Below are positions 33,905 through 43,829 of a stretch of DNA of 64,000 bases, piece after piece. The first letter of the stretch is position 1; each line of letters begins with the position of its first letter. The translations under genes and the position numbers were made by a program. Source of the stretch: Paeniglutamicibacter sulfureus (GTDB lineage Bacteria; Actinomycetota; Actinomycetes; Actinomycetales; Micrococcaceae); NCBI RefSeq assembly GCF_039535115.1, contig NZ_BAAAWO010000001.1:2666001-2730000 (forward strand), written 5' to 3'. The notes under the pieces are model-generated. The model was not told the DNA's origin. It saw only the letters and a list, made by a program, of their open reading frames with translations, and searched no databases.

Positions 33905-34627
33905 TCAGTCGACTTCGACGGCGGTGTGGACTTCTTTTCGGTCCCGCAGCACCCAGGAGAGGATGATCGAGCAGACGACCACCAGCGCGGTGGCGAAGAG
34001 CGCCATCTTTGGTGCGGCGGGGACGATGACGAATTGGACCAGCAGGGCAAGGGCCACCGCGATCACTGTCGGCCGCAGGCGCTTCATGCTCACGATCGCC
34101 TGCACGAGCACGGCCCCCATGAGCGCGGGCAGGATGTAGAGGCGGGCGACCTCGATCATGCTGGCGGGGACCAGCGAGACCAGCCACGTGCCCAGCAGCC
34201 CGACGAAGACCAACAGGCTGGTCAGGTGGACGGTGGCCGCCCCGCCGATGGCCATCACGGCCGCCAGGTCGCCGCGCCGGGTTCCGGGCTTGGCGTTGAT
34301 GCTGGACTGGGCAACGATGGCGGCGGGGAGCAGTTTGTTGGAGATGTTCCCGATCATGAACGCCTGGTACATCGCGGCCGAGCCGAGGATCGGGAAGTAG
34401 GTCAGCGGCTCGACGAACCAAAAGACCCCGAAGGTGGCCGCGACCGCGACGAACGCGATCCAGACCATGGGTCCGGTGATCTCCAGGCCCGAGAAGAAGA
34501 CCAGGTAGACGGGTCCGAGCAGCGAGAAGACGAGACCGGCAAGCATGGTCAGGGATCCGTAGCGCGTGGTCTCGGATTCAAAACGGGCCATGGAGGCATC
34601 GGAATGGGTGGCGACGGGGGTGGTCAT
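33905..34627 (-). CDS. Membrane protein of unknown function, about seven helices
   Basis: 240 residues with a hydrophilic N-terminus of about 25 residues and around seven membrane segments. A polar loop QSSINAKPGTRRGDLAAV between the third and fourth segments and AMYQAFMIGNISNKL before it look conserved-site-like. I do not assign a named family. It is translated 36 bp after a second membrane protein gene and followed by the M20D amidohydrolase gene. The pair resembles a two-component permease: no ATPase or binding protein accompanies it. A transport role is inference. Confidence 0.72.
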   Translation of the reverse strand: MTTPVATHSDASMARFESETTRYGSLTMLAGLVFSLLGPVYLVFFSGLEITGPMVWIAFVAVAATFGVFWFVEPLTYFPILGSAAMYQAFMIGNISNKLLPAAIVAQSSINAKPGTRRGDLAAVMAIGGAATVHLTSLLVFVGLLGTWLVSLVPASMIEVARLYILPALMGAVLVQAIVSMKRLRPTVIAVALALLVQFVIVPAAPKMALFATALVVVCSIILSWVLRDRKEVHTAVEVD

Positions 34628-34663
34628 GGTTTTTCTGCTTTCTTGTTTGCAGGGAACGCGGGG

Positions 34664-35407
34664 CTAGGCCGTGTGCATCAGGTAGGCGGCGGCGATGGCG
34701 ACCATGATGGCGAAGCCCAGCGCCCATTCCTTGAGCCACCGCGCCTTGAGCAGCTTGGCCAGGAAGAGGCACAGGCACATGGTTGCAGCGGAAATCATCA
34801 AGGTGACCGCGTGGATGTTGGACTTGGGCAGCTCCGCGATGGCCAGCATCGAAAAGGCGCCGAGCAATGCGGCGGCCGGGATCAGTGCCATGACCGCCGG
34901 ATTGGCCTTCGCCAGTTTCTTGCCGCCGCGCTTGAGCACGGGGGTCAGCACCAGGGTGGAGAGCATCCACATGCCGCCCGAGAGGGACATGGCCATGAAC
35001 GCGACGGCGAAGACCTGCTGCGTGTATTCGGGCCCGCCGAGCACGGTGCCCATGGAAATCGCCGCCAGGGACGCCGAGGCCGTTTCGGTCGAGGCGGAGC
35101 CGATCAGCCCGATGCGGACCAGCACCGCCGGGGTCCCGAACAGCGCCAGGAGGGCGATGGCCACCAGCACCACTGCCAGCGAAGGCCCGATGGAGGCGAC
35201 GGCCCCGGCCCGGAAGGATTCCTTCAGTTCGCGCGTCGGCATGCCGATGTGCGGCGCCGCGCGGCGGGCGGCCTTGATATAGAGATAGGTCTGCACGAAG
35301 ATCACGGCGAAGACGCCCAGTGCGCAGATCCAGAGGATCGGGGTGTTCGCCACGGCCCAGATATCCGTGGATGTCGGGTTTGCAGCGAGGGGGTGGATTT
35401 GCGGCAC
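34664..35407 (-). CDS. Membrane protein resembling DUF5058, six helices
   Basis: 247 residues from a GTG at 35407, chosen because AAAGGAG lies 8 bp upstream and the first membrane segment begins soon after; the open frame to 35560 has no good site. Six membrane segments can be drawn. The segments around RIGLIGSASTETASASLAA and MGTVLGGPEYTQQVFAVAF carry the few polar residues. The layout resembles DUF5058 proteins, which I recall as neighbours of amidohydrolases, but this is from memory. It is likely the partner of the next membrane protein in one transporter. Confidence 0.68.
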   Translation of the reverse strand: MPQIHPLAANPTSTDIWAVANTPILWICALGVFAVIFVQTYLYIKAARRAAPHIGMPTRELKESFRAGAVASIGPSLAVVLVAIALLALFGTPAVLVRIGLIGSASTETASASLAAISMGTVLGGPEYTQQVFAVAFMAMSLSGGMWMLSTLVLTPVLKRGGKKLAKANPAVMALIPAAALLGAFSMLAIAELPKSNIHAVTLMISAATMCLCLFLAKLLKARWLKEWALGFAIMVAIAAAYLMHTA

Positions 35408-35678
35408 GGCAACTTCTCCTTTGGTCTCATCGACGCCGCCGCCGTCAGCCACATTCCCGGCTAAACTATGAGCCACGTCTCTTTCGTTCCAGATTGCGCC
35501 GCCCCCGGGATTCTGGCAACCAATGAGGGATTTCGTCATGGATTTGTCGTTTTCATGCATTCTGGACCAATTTCCCGACCAGACTATTCACACGGTCCGC
35601 GGCGCGCACAGACTGTGGACATCAGGAATCTCGGCCCAGCGCCGATCGACCAACCAATCAAGCAAGGACGTGGAAAAC

Positions 35679-37121
35679 GTGAACGCGATTCAAGACATGG
35701 GCGCCCGGGAGATGACCGAAGCGATCAAGCGCCGCGACCTGTCGGCCCGGGAAGCCCTCGAGAGCCACATCGAGCAGATCGAGCGGGTCAATGGCCCGAT
35801 CAATGCAGTCGTCACCACCGATTTCGACCGCGCCCGCGAACTCGCAGCGAAGGCCGATGAGGCCACTGCGCAGGGCAAGTCCACCGGGCTGCTCCATGGA
35901 CTGCCGATGACGCACAAGGACACGTTCAACACCGCGGGCCTGCTCACGACCCAGGGCTCGCTCGCCCTGAAGGACAACGTTCCCCAGACCGACGACCTGC
36001 AGATCGCGCGGCTGGCCGCGGCCGGGGCCATTCGGACGGGCAAGACCAACGTTCCCGAGTTCGGGGCCGGTTCCCACACCTTCAACGAGGTCTTCGGCAC
36101 CACCACGAACCCCTACGACACCGCGCTCAGTGCCGGCGGCTCCTCCGGGGGCGTTGCCGCCGTCATTGCCGCCCGCATCCAGCCCCTGGGCGAGGGCTCG
36201 GATATGGGCGGTTCGCTGCGCATACCCGCATCCTTTTGCAACGTGGTTGGCTTCCGCCCGTCCTACGGCGTGATCCCCATGCCCGCGCCAACGGATGCGT
36301 GGTCATGGCTGGCACGCAGCGGACCGATGGCGCGGACCGTGGACGACATCGCCTTGTTCATGGAGGCCACCGCCGGCGACAGCGACAGGGTCTTGACACC
36401 CAACACGCTCTCCGGCCGCGACTTCGCGCAGCTGGAACCAAACGCGCTGCGCGGAATCCGGATCGGCTACAGCAGGGACTTTGGGATCGGTGTCCCGGTC
36501 GAACCGGAGGTCCTGGAGGTGCTGGACGCGCAGATCGCCGTCTTCGAACAGGCCGGGGCGCATGTCGAGGAGGCCTCCATCGACCTGCGCGAAGCCGACC
36601 TGGTCTTCGGCAATACCCGAGCGTACGATTTCGCCGCCATGTTGGGCGACCTGGTGCGTTCCCGGCGCGAGATCATCAAGCCGGAAGTCATCTGGAATGT
36701 CGAGAAGGGGTGGGCGCTGGACGCCGAGGACCTGATCGCCACCACCGCGGCACGAACCCGGCTGGAAATCGCCGTGCAGAAATTCTTCGCCACGTTCGAC
36801 CTCTTCCTGAGCCCCGCCGCACAGGTCCTGCCCTTCGACGCCAGCTGGCGCTACCCGCAGGAGATCGCCGGAGTCCCGGCCACCACCTACCTCGACTGGA
36901 TGCGCTCGGCATGCCTAATCTCCGGCACTTCGCTGCCGGCACTGTCCATACCGGCCGGATTCACCGCCGACGGGTTGCCCGTGGGCCTGCAAATGACGGC
37001 CAACCACTACAAGGACGTGGAACTGCTGTGCTACGCCCGAGACTTTGAGCAGCGAACGAGCTTCGCCGAGCGCGCGCCGCAGTGGGTTGCAACAGGACTG
37101 AAGGGACAGGAAATCCGGTAA
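35679..37121 (+). CDS. Amidase, amidase-signature family
   Basis: 480 residues. The Ser-cisSer-Lys triad is present at the proper spacing: Lys80 in MTHKDTF, Ser155 in AGGSSGG and Ser179 in GSDMGGSLR. It hydrolyses a carboxamide to acid plus amine or ammonia in the cytoplasm. The GTG at 35679 is preceded by AAGGA; the open frame reaches to 35523 but that part has no family similarity. It is divergent from the DUF5058-like gene and followed by an Lrp-type regulator. Together with the M20D enzyme it gives two amide-bond hydrolases in one locus. Confidence 0.9.
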   Translation: MNAIQDMGAREMTEAIKRRDLSAREALESHIEQIERVNGPINAVVTTDFDRARELAAKADEATAQGKSTGLLHGLPMTHKDTFNTAGLLTTQGSLALKDNVPQTDDLQIARLAAAGAIRTGKTNVPEFGAGSHTFNEVFGTTTNPYDTALSAGGSSGGVAAVIAARIQPLGEGSDMGGSLRIPASFCNVVGFRPSYGVIPMPAPTDAWSWLARSGPMARTVDDIALFMEATAGDSDRVLTPNTLSGRDFAQLEPNALRGIRIGYSRDFGIGVPVEPEVLEVLDAQIAVFEQAGAHVEEASIDLREADLVFGNTRAYDFAAMLGDLVRSRREIIKPEVIWNVEKGWALDAEDLIATTAARTRLEIAVQKFFATFDLFLSPAAQVLPFDASWRYPQEIAGVPATTYLDWMRSACLISGTSLPALSIPAGFTADGLPVGLQMTANHYKDVELLCYARDFEQRTSFAERAPQWVATGLKGQEIR

Positions 37122-37256
37122 TGGCGCGTGCCGGGCGCTGGTTCCTGCACGGGAGTCCACAGCGGGACGGGCATTGGATACGCTGTTGCCACGGCCATTG
37201 CCTGCCAGTCATTGGCCGACCCGTGGTCGGCGAGCTTCCACTACAAAGGGGACCCC

Positions 37257-38219
37257 ATGGCCCAAGGCGATCTCAGCGCACTGCAACAACGCATCATCGG
37301 CGCCCTCCAGGTGGACGGCCGCGCCACCTGGCGCAAGATCGCCCAGGTGCTCGACGAGCACGAGCGCACCGTGGCGAGGCAGGGCTCGGAGCTTCTCGCC
37401 TCCAAGGCCATCACCGTCGCTGCCCTGCGCATGCGCGAATCGTCGGTCATCATGCGCCTGGCGTGCACGCCGGGAACGGCCAGACTTGCCTGCGAATCGC
37501 TGGCCCAGCGCGCCGACACCACCTTCAGCTACATGGTGACGGGGGTCGGCGACGTGGTGGCCGAGGTCATCTGCGAGGCGCATGCCTTGAACGAGCTGCT
37601 CACCTTGCAGGTGCCCTCGACCCCGGGGCTGATCTCCTGCTCGACCTATCCGGTGCTGAAGTACTTCCGCACCATCCGCGGCTGGCGCATCGGGGTGTTG
37701 ACCGCCGCGGAGGAGCTCGCGCTGCACACCGAGCTGACCCAGGACGACACGCGGCAGCAGGGCGTGCGCGAGGCAGCGGCCCGGCTCACCGAAAACGACG
37801 AACTGATCATCCAGGCCCTGCAGCGCGACGGCCGCGCCAGCGTGGAGGCCGTCGCACGCCAGGTCAGGTTGTCGGAGTCCACGGTGTCCCGGCGCATCGA
37901 CTGGCTGATCCGCAACTCCCACCTGGCGATCCGCACGCTGGTCGAGCCCGAGGCGCTGGGGCTGAACACCGAGGCGCTGCTGTGGATCCACACCGCCCCG
38001 CACCAGGTCGAGGCCCTCGGCGCGGCCCTGGCCAGGCGTCCGGAGGTCCGCTACGCGGCCGCGGTGGCCGGGGACTGCCAGCTGGTTGCCGACATCACGG
38101 TCGCAAACCCTGCTCAGCTTTACGACTTCCTGTCGGATCCTTCGTGGAGCAAGTCGATGACCCACCTGCAGAGCACCATGGTGCTGCAGGCGCGCAAGCG
38201 CGGCGGGCAGTTGCTCTGA
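37257..38219 (+). CDS. Lrp/AsnC regulator with two helix-turn-helix units
   Basis: 320 residues, twice the usual Lrp length: an AsnC-type winged helix near residues 5-60 (LQQRIIGALQVDGRATWRKI), a RAM-like effector part, then a second AsnC helix-turn-helix near residue 180-235 (DELIIQALQRDGRASVEAVA, with LSESTVSRRIDWL) and a second effector part. Such duplicated forms are common in actinobacteria and usually sense an amino acid or amine. AAAGGGG precedes the ATG. It probably regulates the flanking amidase and transporter genes. The start lies 135 bp after the amidase stop. Confidence 0.87.
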   Translation: MAQGDLSALQQRIIGALQVDGRATWRKIAQVLDEHERTVARQGSELLASKAITVAALRMRESSVIMRLACTPGTARLACESLAQRADTTFSYMVTGVGDVVAEVICEAHALNELLTLQVPSTPGLISCSTYPVLKYFRTIRGWRIGVLTAAEELALHTELTQDDTRQQGVREAAARLTENDELIIQALQRDGRASVEAVARQVRLSESTVSRRIDWLIRNSHLAIRTLVEPEALGLNTEALLWIHTAPHQVEALGAALARRPEVRYAAAVAGDCQLVADITVANPAQLYDFLSDPSWSKSMTHLQSTMVLQARKRGGQLL

Positions 38220-38310
38220 CGGCCCGCCCCGCGTCATGCAAATAACCGGCACACCACCCCAGGCAGTACCCTTGCAGGCGAGATCATTCCCGCAAGCAGG
38301 AGCCAACCCT

Positions 38311-39258
38311 TTGACCGCCAGCAAAGTTGTTTCCTTCGGCCACTATCAGCCCGGGCGCATCGTGCCGAACGCGGAACTGGAAACCTTCGTGGAAACCAGC
38401 GACGAATGGATCACCCGCCGCACCGGCATCAAGGAACGCCGCTGGGCAGGGGAATCCGACACCGTGGACTCCATGGCCGCCGAGGCCGGTCGCATGGCCC
38501 TTGCCAATGCCGGGGACCTCGACGCTACACAAATCGACCTGGTCATCGTGGCCACCTGCACCGAGCGAGACCGCTCCCCGAACATGGCCGCCCGCGTGGC
38601 CAACGCGCTGGGCATGGACCAGGGACCTGCAACCATCGACGTGAACACCGTCTGCTCCGGCTTCTGCCACGCACTCGCACTGGCCCAGCACGCCATCGCC
38701 GCCGGCAGCGCCACCAACGCGCTGGTCATCGGCTCGGAGAAGTTCACCGACGCGACCGACTTCACCGACCGCACCACCTGCGTGCTCACCGCCGACGGTG
38801 CCGGAGCCATGGTGGTCACGGCCTCCGCGGAATCTGGAATCTCCCCGGTGCTGTGGGGCTCGGTGCCCTCGATGTCCGATGCGATACGCATCGAGGAATC
38901 CAACAACGGCAAGTTCGCCCAGAACGGCCAGAGCGTCTACCGATGGGCCGTGACCCAACTGCCGGCGATCGCCGCAAAGGTCATCGAACGCGCCGGGCTG
39001 GACCCCGAAGAAATCGGGGCGATCGTGCTGCACCAGGCCAACCTGCGCATCATCGAGCCGCTGGCCGCGCAGATCGGTGCCCCCAACGCAATCGTCGCCA
39101 CCGACGTGGTGTATTCGGGAAATACCTCGGCTGCCTCGGTGCCTTTGGCACTGTCCAAAATGATGGCGGATCAGCCGTTGCCCTCGGGCACCCCGATCCT
39201 GCTCTTCGCCTTCGGTGGCGGGCTGTCCTACGCCGGCCAGGTCATTACCGCGCCGTAG
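38311..39258 (+). CDS. 3-oxoacyl-ACP synthase III family protein (FabH-like)
   Basis: 315 residues from a TTG at 38311, supported by AGGAG 8 bp upstream and by the family N-terminus ASKVVSFGHYQPGR; an ATG at 38236 in frame gives an atypical 25-residue extension. The triad is complete: Cys115 in NTVCSGF, His241 in LHQANLR and Asn271 in SGNTSAAS. KAS-III enzymes start fatty acid synthesis or make beta-keto compounds in secondary metabolism. Here no acyl carrier protein or other fab gene is near, so a specialised role is possible. It ends 221 bp before a TetR gene. Confidence 0.88.
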   Translation: MTASKVVSFGHYQPGRIVPNAELETFVETSDEWITRRTGIKERRWAGESDTVDSMAAEAGRMALANAGDLDATQIDLVIVATCTERDRSPNMAARVANALGMDQGPATIDVNTVCSGFCHALALAQHAIAAGSATNALVIGSEKFTDATDFTDRTTCVLTADGAGAMVVTASAESGISPVLWGSVPSMSDAIRIEESNNGKFAQNGQSVYRWAVTQLPAIAAKVIERAGLDPEEIGAIVLHQANLRIIEPLAAQIGAPNAIVATDVVYSGNTSAASVPLALSKMMADQPLPSGTPILLFAFGGGLSYAGQVITAP

Positions 39259-39380
39259 CCGCGGATCTGCGGCGATGGCGTCGGGCGGTTTCGGGTAGTG
39301 CGTATCGCCGCCCAGCTCCCGGGCGGGACCATGGTTGCGCACCCGGGTAACCTGCAGCATCAGCCATGCACCAACGTTTC

Positions 39381-39396
39381 CCAATCAATTGATTGA
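39381..39396. promoter_or_regulatory. TetR operator copy 1, with overlapping -35 box
   Basis: CCAATC-AATT-GATTGA: two 6-bp half sites with a 4-bp spacer, containing the 14-bp perfect palindrome CAATCAATTGATTG (39382-39395). A -35-like TTGACA at 39393-39398 overlaps its right edge. Confidence 0.7.
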
Positions 39397-39434
39397 CAGT
39401 GACCGGCGTCACGGTGTTTGCTGGAGTCATGAAG

Positions 39435-39450
39435 CCAATCGAATGATTGG
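39435..39450. promoter_or_regulatory. TetR operator copy 2
   Basis: CCAATC-GAAT-GATTGG, with the same half sites and the same 4-bp spacer as copy 1, lies 30 bp upstream of the TetR start codon. The two centres are 54 bp apart. Confidence 0.7.
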
Positions 39451-39479
39451 TTCTGTTTTCATACTCAGCAGCGGGGTCC

Positions 39480-40133
39480 ATGGTGAACATCAGCAAGGTA
39501 CAGCAGGCTGCCGTACTGCTCTTTGCCCGGCAGGGGTTCGCCGCGACCGGGATCCGAGAGCTGGGCGGGGCCGCTGGCATCAACTCCGCCACGATTTACC
39601 ACTATGCAGGCAGCAAGGAAGAACTGCTGGTTCAGGTGATGCGCAGCTGCCTTGACGAGATGATCACCTCCGGAGCGGCGGCAATGCGCATCAGCGCCGA
39701 GCCGACCATCCAATTGGCGGCCCTGGTTTCGTCTCACGTTGGCTTCACCGCCACCAATCCGCTGACGGCACGGGTGGCCGAATACGAGATGCGCGCGCTC
39801 TCACCCGATAACCGCACCGCCATGCAGAAGTTGCGCGATGACTACGAATCGCTCTTTGCGCAGGTCGTCGAGCGAGGGATCCGCGTCGGCGATTTCTCCA
39901 CCGATGATGCCACCATGGCGCGCCTTGCCCTGATGGAAATGGGAACCGGTGTGGCCCACTGGTACCGGCCCGACGGTCGGCTGACACTCATCGAGGTTCA
40001 ACACAACTTCGTGGCCATGGCCTGCAAGATCCTCTCGGCAAACCAAACCATGCTCGACGGTATCGACTACATTCGCCCGCCTGTCGTTGTGGCCAGCGAG
40101 CCGACCGGAACTTCGGTCACAATTTCCGGTTAA
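39480..40133 (+). CDS. TetR/AcrR regulator of the acyl-CoA carboxylase operon
   Basis: 217 residues. The helix-turn-helix reads [27 protein letters not shown] near residues 30-56 (two parts: [17 protein letters not shown] and [10 protein letters not shown]). The C-terminal domain is of the TetR_C type common in regulators of fatty-acid and branched-chain acyl-CoA catabolism. The ATG at 39480 is followed immediately by GTG at 39483, either of which could be used. It is the first gene of the carboxylase operon (41 bp to the next start) and is preceded by two matching operators, so autoregulation is likely. Confidence 0.87.
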   Translation: MVNISKVQQAAVLLFARQGFAATGIRELGGAAGINSATIYHYAGSKEELLVQVMRSCLDEMITSGAAAMRISAEPTIQLAALVSSHVGFTATNPLTARVAEYEMRALSPDNRTAMQKLRDDYESLFAQVVERGIRVGDFSTDDATMARLALMEMGTGVAHWYRPDGRLTLIEVQHNFVAMACKILSANQTMLDGIDYIRPPVVVASEPTGTSVTISG

Positions 40134-40174
40134 GGCCATGCGCCGCCAAGACACCACGAGAGGAAAGAGGATTC

Positions 40175-41785
40175 ATGGAAATACTGCCCAGCACCATTGA
40201 TACGACCGCCCCCGCCTTCCTCAAGAACGCCACCGAACAGGAAGCGCTGGTTTCCGAACTTCGCCAACGCCTGGCCACCGCTGCCAAGGGTGGTTCGGAG
40301 AAGACCCGGCAACGCCACGTGGACCGCGGCAAGCTGCTGCCCCGCGACCGCGTCCAGGCACTCTTGGATGTCGGTTCTCCCTTCCTGGAAATCGCACCGC
40401 TGGCCGCGGAGGACATGTACGAGGGCGGCAGCCCAGGCGCCGGACTGATCACGGGCATCGGCTTGGTCCATGACCGCTACGTGATGATTGTCTGCAACGA
40501 CGCCACCGTCAAGGGCGGGACATACTTCCCCATCACGGTGAAAAAGCACCTTCGTGCCCAGGAAATCGCCCTGGAAAACGGGCTTCCCTGCGTCTATCTG
40601 GTGGACTCCGGCGGCGCCTTCTTGCCCATGCAAGACGAGGTCTTCCCCGACCGCGAACATTTCGGCCGCATCTTCTATAACCAGGCCAACCTCTCGGCAC
40701 GCAAGATCCCGCAGATCGCCGCGGTCCTCGGATCCTGCACTGCGGGAGGTGCCTACGTCCCGGCCATGAGCGATGAGACAGTCATCGTCCGCAACCAGGG
40801 GACCATCTTCCTGGGTGGTCCTCCCTTGGTGAAGGCAGCGATCGGCGAAGTCGTCACGGCCGAGGAGCTCGGCGGCGGGGACCTTCACGCCAGGACCTCG
40901 GGCGTGGTCGACCACCTGGCCGAGAACGACGCCCACGCCATCTCCATCGTGCGCGACATCATCGAAACGCTGCCGCGCACCCCCGAGCCGGTATGGGATG
41001 TCATCCCCGAGGTCGCTGCTCCGATCGCGGACCCGGCAGAAATCTACGGCGCCGTACCCACCGACGTGAACGCCACCTACGACGTGCGCGAGGTCATTGC
41101 CCGGATCGTTGACGGCAGCGCATTCCACGAATTCAAGGCCAACTACGGAACCACGCTGGTCACCGGGTTCGCCCGCATCCACGGCCATCGCGTGGGCGTC
41201 GTTGCCAACAACGGTGTGCTCTTCTCCGAGTCCGCACTCAAGGGCGCCCACTTCATCGAGCTCTGCGACCAGCGCGGCATTCCGCTGGTATTCCTGCAGA
41301 ACCTCTCCGGGTTCATGGTGGGCCGCGACTACGAGGCCGGCGGCATTGCCAAGCACGGCGCCAAGATGGTCACCGCGGTCGCCACCGCGCGGGTCCCCAA
41401 GCTCACCGTCATCATCGGAGGGTCCTTCGGTGCCGGCAACTACTCGATGTGCGGACGGGCCTACTCCCCGCGTTTTTTGTGGATGTGGCCGGCCGCGCGC
41501 ATCTCCGTCATGGGCGGCAACCAGGCGTCCTCGGTGCTTGCGACAGTGAAACGCGATGGGATCGAGGCCGCCGGTTCCACGTGGAGCATCGAGGAAGAGA
41601 ACGCGTTCAAGGCACCCCTGAAGCAACAGTACGAGGACCAGGGAAACCCCTACTACTCCACCGCCCGACTCTGGGACGACGGGGTCATCGATCCTGTGGA
41701 CACCCGGCGCGTGCTTGGCATGGCACTGGATGTCTGTGCCACCCAACCCTTGCCCGAAACCTCCTTCGGCCTCTTCAGGATGTGA
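40175..41785 (+). CDS. Acyl-CoA carboxylase carboxyltransferase (beta) subunit, MCC-like
   Basis: 536 residues with the N- and C-terminal carboxyltransferase halves: [21 protein letters not shown] near residue 65 (two parts: [14 protein letters not shown] and EDMYEGG), [16 protein letters not shown], and later [20 protein letters not shown] (two parts: GGSFGAGNY and [11 protein letters not shown]). The size and these glycine-rich oxyanion motifs best fit the beta subunit of methylcrotonyl-CoA carboxylase (leucine degradation); geranyl-CoA carboxylase is an alternative. The alpha subunit gene starts 7 bp after the stop. Ribosome site GAGAGGAAAG precedes the ATG. Confidence 0.9.
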   Translation: MEILPSTIDTTAPAFLKNATEQEALVSELRQRLATAAKGGSEKTRQRHVDRGKLLPRDRVQALLDVGSPFLEIAPLAAEDMYEGGSPGAGLITGIGLVHDRYVMIVCNDATVKGGTYFPITVKKHLRAQEIALENGLPCVYLVDSGGAFLPMQDEVFPDREHFGRIFYNQANLSARKIPQIAAVLGSCTAGGAYVPAMSDETVIVRNQGTIFLGGPPLVKAAIGEVVTAEELGGGDLHARTSGVVDHLAENDAHAISIVRDIIETLPRTPEPVWDVIPEVAAPIADPAEIYGAVPTDVNATYDVREVIARIVDGSAFHEFKANYGTTLVTGFARIHGHRVGVVANNGVLFSESALKGAHFIELCDQRGIPLVFLQNLSGFMVGRDYEAGGIAKHGAKMVTAVATARVPKLTVIIGGSFGAGNYSMCGRAYSPRFLWMWPAARISVMGGNQASSVLATVKRDGIEAAGSTWSIEEENAFKAPLKQQYEDQGNPYYSTARLWDDGVIDPVDTRRVLGMALDVCATQPLPETSFGLFRM

Positions 41786-41792
41786 TGCGCAC

Positions 41793-43829
41793 ATGACCAC
41801 GAAACTCTTTGACACGGTATTGGTTGCCAACCGCGGCGAGATCGCCGTCCGGGTGATCCGCACTCTCCGGCGCATGGGCATCAGGTCCGTTGCCGTCTAC
41901 TCCGATGCGGATGCCCGGTCGCTGCATGTGCGCGAGGCCGACGTTGCCATCCACGTGGGCGGCTCCCCTGCCGCCGAAAGCTACCTGAACATCGGCAACG
42001 TCATTGCCGCCTGCCGGGCCTCGGGTGCCCAAGCGGTGCACCCGGGCTACGGGTTCCTCTCGGAAAACGTCGAGTTTGCCCGGGCATGCAAGGATGCAGG
42101 CATCACCTTCATCGGACCCGGGGTGGATGCGCTGTTGCTCATGGGTGACAAGATCCGCTCCAAGAACCATGTCTCTGCCCACGACGTGCCGGTGACCCCC
42201 GGCATTGCCGAGCCCGAGCTCAGCGACGAGGAACTCATCGACGCGGCATCCGAGATTGGCTTCCCGGTGCTGATCAAGCCCTCCGCGGGAGGCGGCGGCA
42301 AGGGCATGGTCGCCGTGAATTCCGCGGACAAGCTGCCGGAGGCGCTGGCCAGCGCCCGGCGCACCGCATTGAGCTCCTTCGGCGACGACACGCTTTTCCT
42401 TGAACGCCTGGTGTGCAGCCCGCGGCACATCGAGGTCCAGATCCTGGCCGATACCCAGGGGAACACCGTGCACCTGGGCGAGCGCGAATGTTCCCTGCAA
42501 CGCCGCCACCAGAAGGTCATCGAGGAGGCACCTTCCCCGCTGCTGGCGAACCACCCGGAGGGGGCGCGCATCCGCGAGGAGATTGGTGCGGCGGCCGTGG
42601 CCGCCGCCGCCTCGGTGAACTACGTGGGTGCCGGGACCGTGGAGTTCCTGGTTTCGGACGAGGCACCGGGCGAATTCTTCTTCATGGAAATGAATACCCG
42701 CCTTCAGGTCGAGCACCCCGTCACCGAAGAAGTTGCCCGGTTGGACGGCGAGCGCATCGACCTGGTCGAGGCACAGGTTCGCATCGCCGCTGGCCTGCCG
42801 CTGGGCTTCACCCAGGAGCAGGTGTCCCTGCACGGGCACGCCATCGAGGCACGCGTCTATGCCGAGGATCCGGCCCACGACTTCATGCCCTCCACCGGAC
42901 GGTTGCTGGCAGTGCGCGAACCGGCAGGGGATTATGTGCGCGTGGATTCCTCGCTGACCACCGGTCTTGAAATCTCCCCGCACTACGACCCGATGCTGGC
43001 CAAGGTCATTGCGTGGGGCGCCGATCGGGACGCTGCGCTGGGCCGGCTGGATGCCGCCCTCGGGCACACCGAGATCCTGGGGGTGCTGACCAACATCGAA
43101 TACCTGCGTCTGCTGCTGGAGGACACCGACGTGCGCGAGGGAAACCTCGACACCACGCTGATCGAACGCAAGATGCCATCCATGGCGTTCCGCGCCGTCA
43201 CCGACACCGAAATGGTTTTCGCGGCGGCACTGGAGATGACGCGGCACCCGGGCCGAGGCGGCACCTGGCACGCGCGGGACTCCTGGAGGACGGGAACCCC
43301 CGCGGCGCTGGCCACCACCCTCGAGGTGAACGACGGGATTCGCACCCTCTCGTCGGTTCCCACCGCAGCCGGACGCACGTTCACCATGGACGGCAGGGAC
43401 TTCGACGTCGCGTTCCTGCCCGGAGGTTCGGTTGCCGTCGATGGGATTCAACAACATCCTGCAACGGCATTTGGCGACGAATCCACCCTGTGGCTCAGCC
43501 ACGACGGCTGGGTTGCCTCCGTCAGATTCCCCGACCGGCACGAACTGCTCCGCCGGGAACTGGCCAACCGCGACCACGTTGCCGGCGAGGCCTCGCCCGA
43601 TGTCCGCTCCCCCATGCCCGGCACCGTGATCGCGGTGGGAGTCAGCGACGGGCAATGGGTCGAAGCCGGTGAGATCTTGGTGACAATCGAGGCCATGAAG
43701 ATGGAACACCCCATGCGGGCCCCCGGGACGGGTACCGTACAGATGGGACGTTTGCGGGTCGGTGACCTGGTCAAGGCCAACCAAATTGTCGCAACACTCA
43801 CCTACGACACCGAGGACGAAGCACCATGA
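41793..43829 (+). CDS. Acyl-CoA carboxylase biotin-containing alpha subunit
   Basis: 678 residues. The biotin carboxylase part starts TVLVANRGEIAVRVIRTL, with the ATP-grasp loop KPSAGGGGKGM near residue 160 and MNTRLQVEHPVTE near residue 300. The C-terminal biotin carrier domain has EAMKMEHPM, with Lys636 as the biotinylated residue. It carboxylates biotin and passes the group to the partner subunit encoded upstream. The ATG at 41793 follows the beta-subunit stop by 7 bp. It overlaps the next gene by 4 bp. Confidence 0.93.
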   Translation: MTTKLFDTVLVANRGEIAVRVIRTLRRMGIRSVAVYSDADARSLHVREADVAIHVGGSPAAESYLNIGNVIAACRASGAQAVHPGYGFLSENVEFARACKDAGITFIGPGVDALLLMGDKIRSKNHVSAHDVPVTPGIAEPELSDEELIDAASEIGFPVLIKPSAGGGGKGMVAVNSADKLPEALASARRTALSSFGDDTLFLERLVCSPRHIEVQILADTQGNTVHLGERECSLQRRHQKVIEEAPSPLLANHPEGARIREEIGAAAVAAAASVNYVGAGTVEFLVSDEAPGEFFFMEMNTRLQVEHPVTEEVARLDGERIDLVEAQVRIAAGLPLGFTQEQVSLHGHAIEARVYAEDPAHDFMPSTGRLLAVREPAGDYVRVDSSLTTGLEISPHYDPMLAKVIAWGADRDAALGRLDAALGHTEILGVLTNIEYLRLLLEDTDVREGNLDTTLIERKMPSMAFRAVTDTEMVFAAALEMTRHPGRGGTWHARDSWRTGTPAALATTLEVNDGIRTLSSVPTAAGRTFTMDGRDFDVAFLPGGSVAVDGIQQHPATAFGDESTLWLSHDGWVASVRFPDRHELLRRELANRDHVAGEASPDVRSPMPGTVIAVGVSDGQWVEAGEILVTIEAMKMEHPMRAPGTGTVQMGRLRVGDLVKANQIVATLTYDTEDEAP

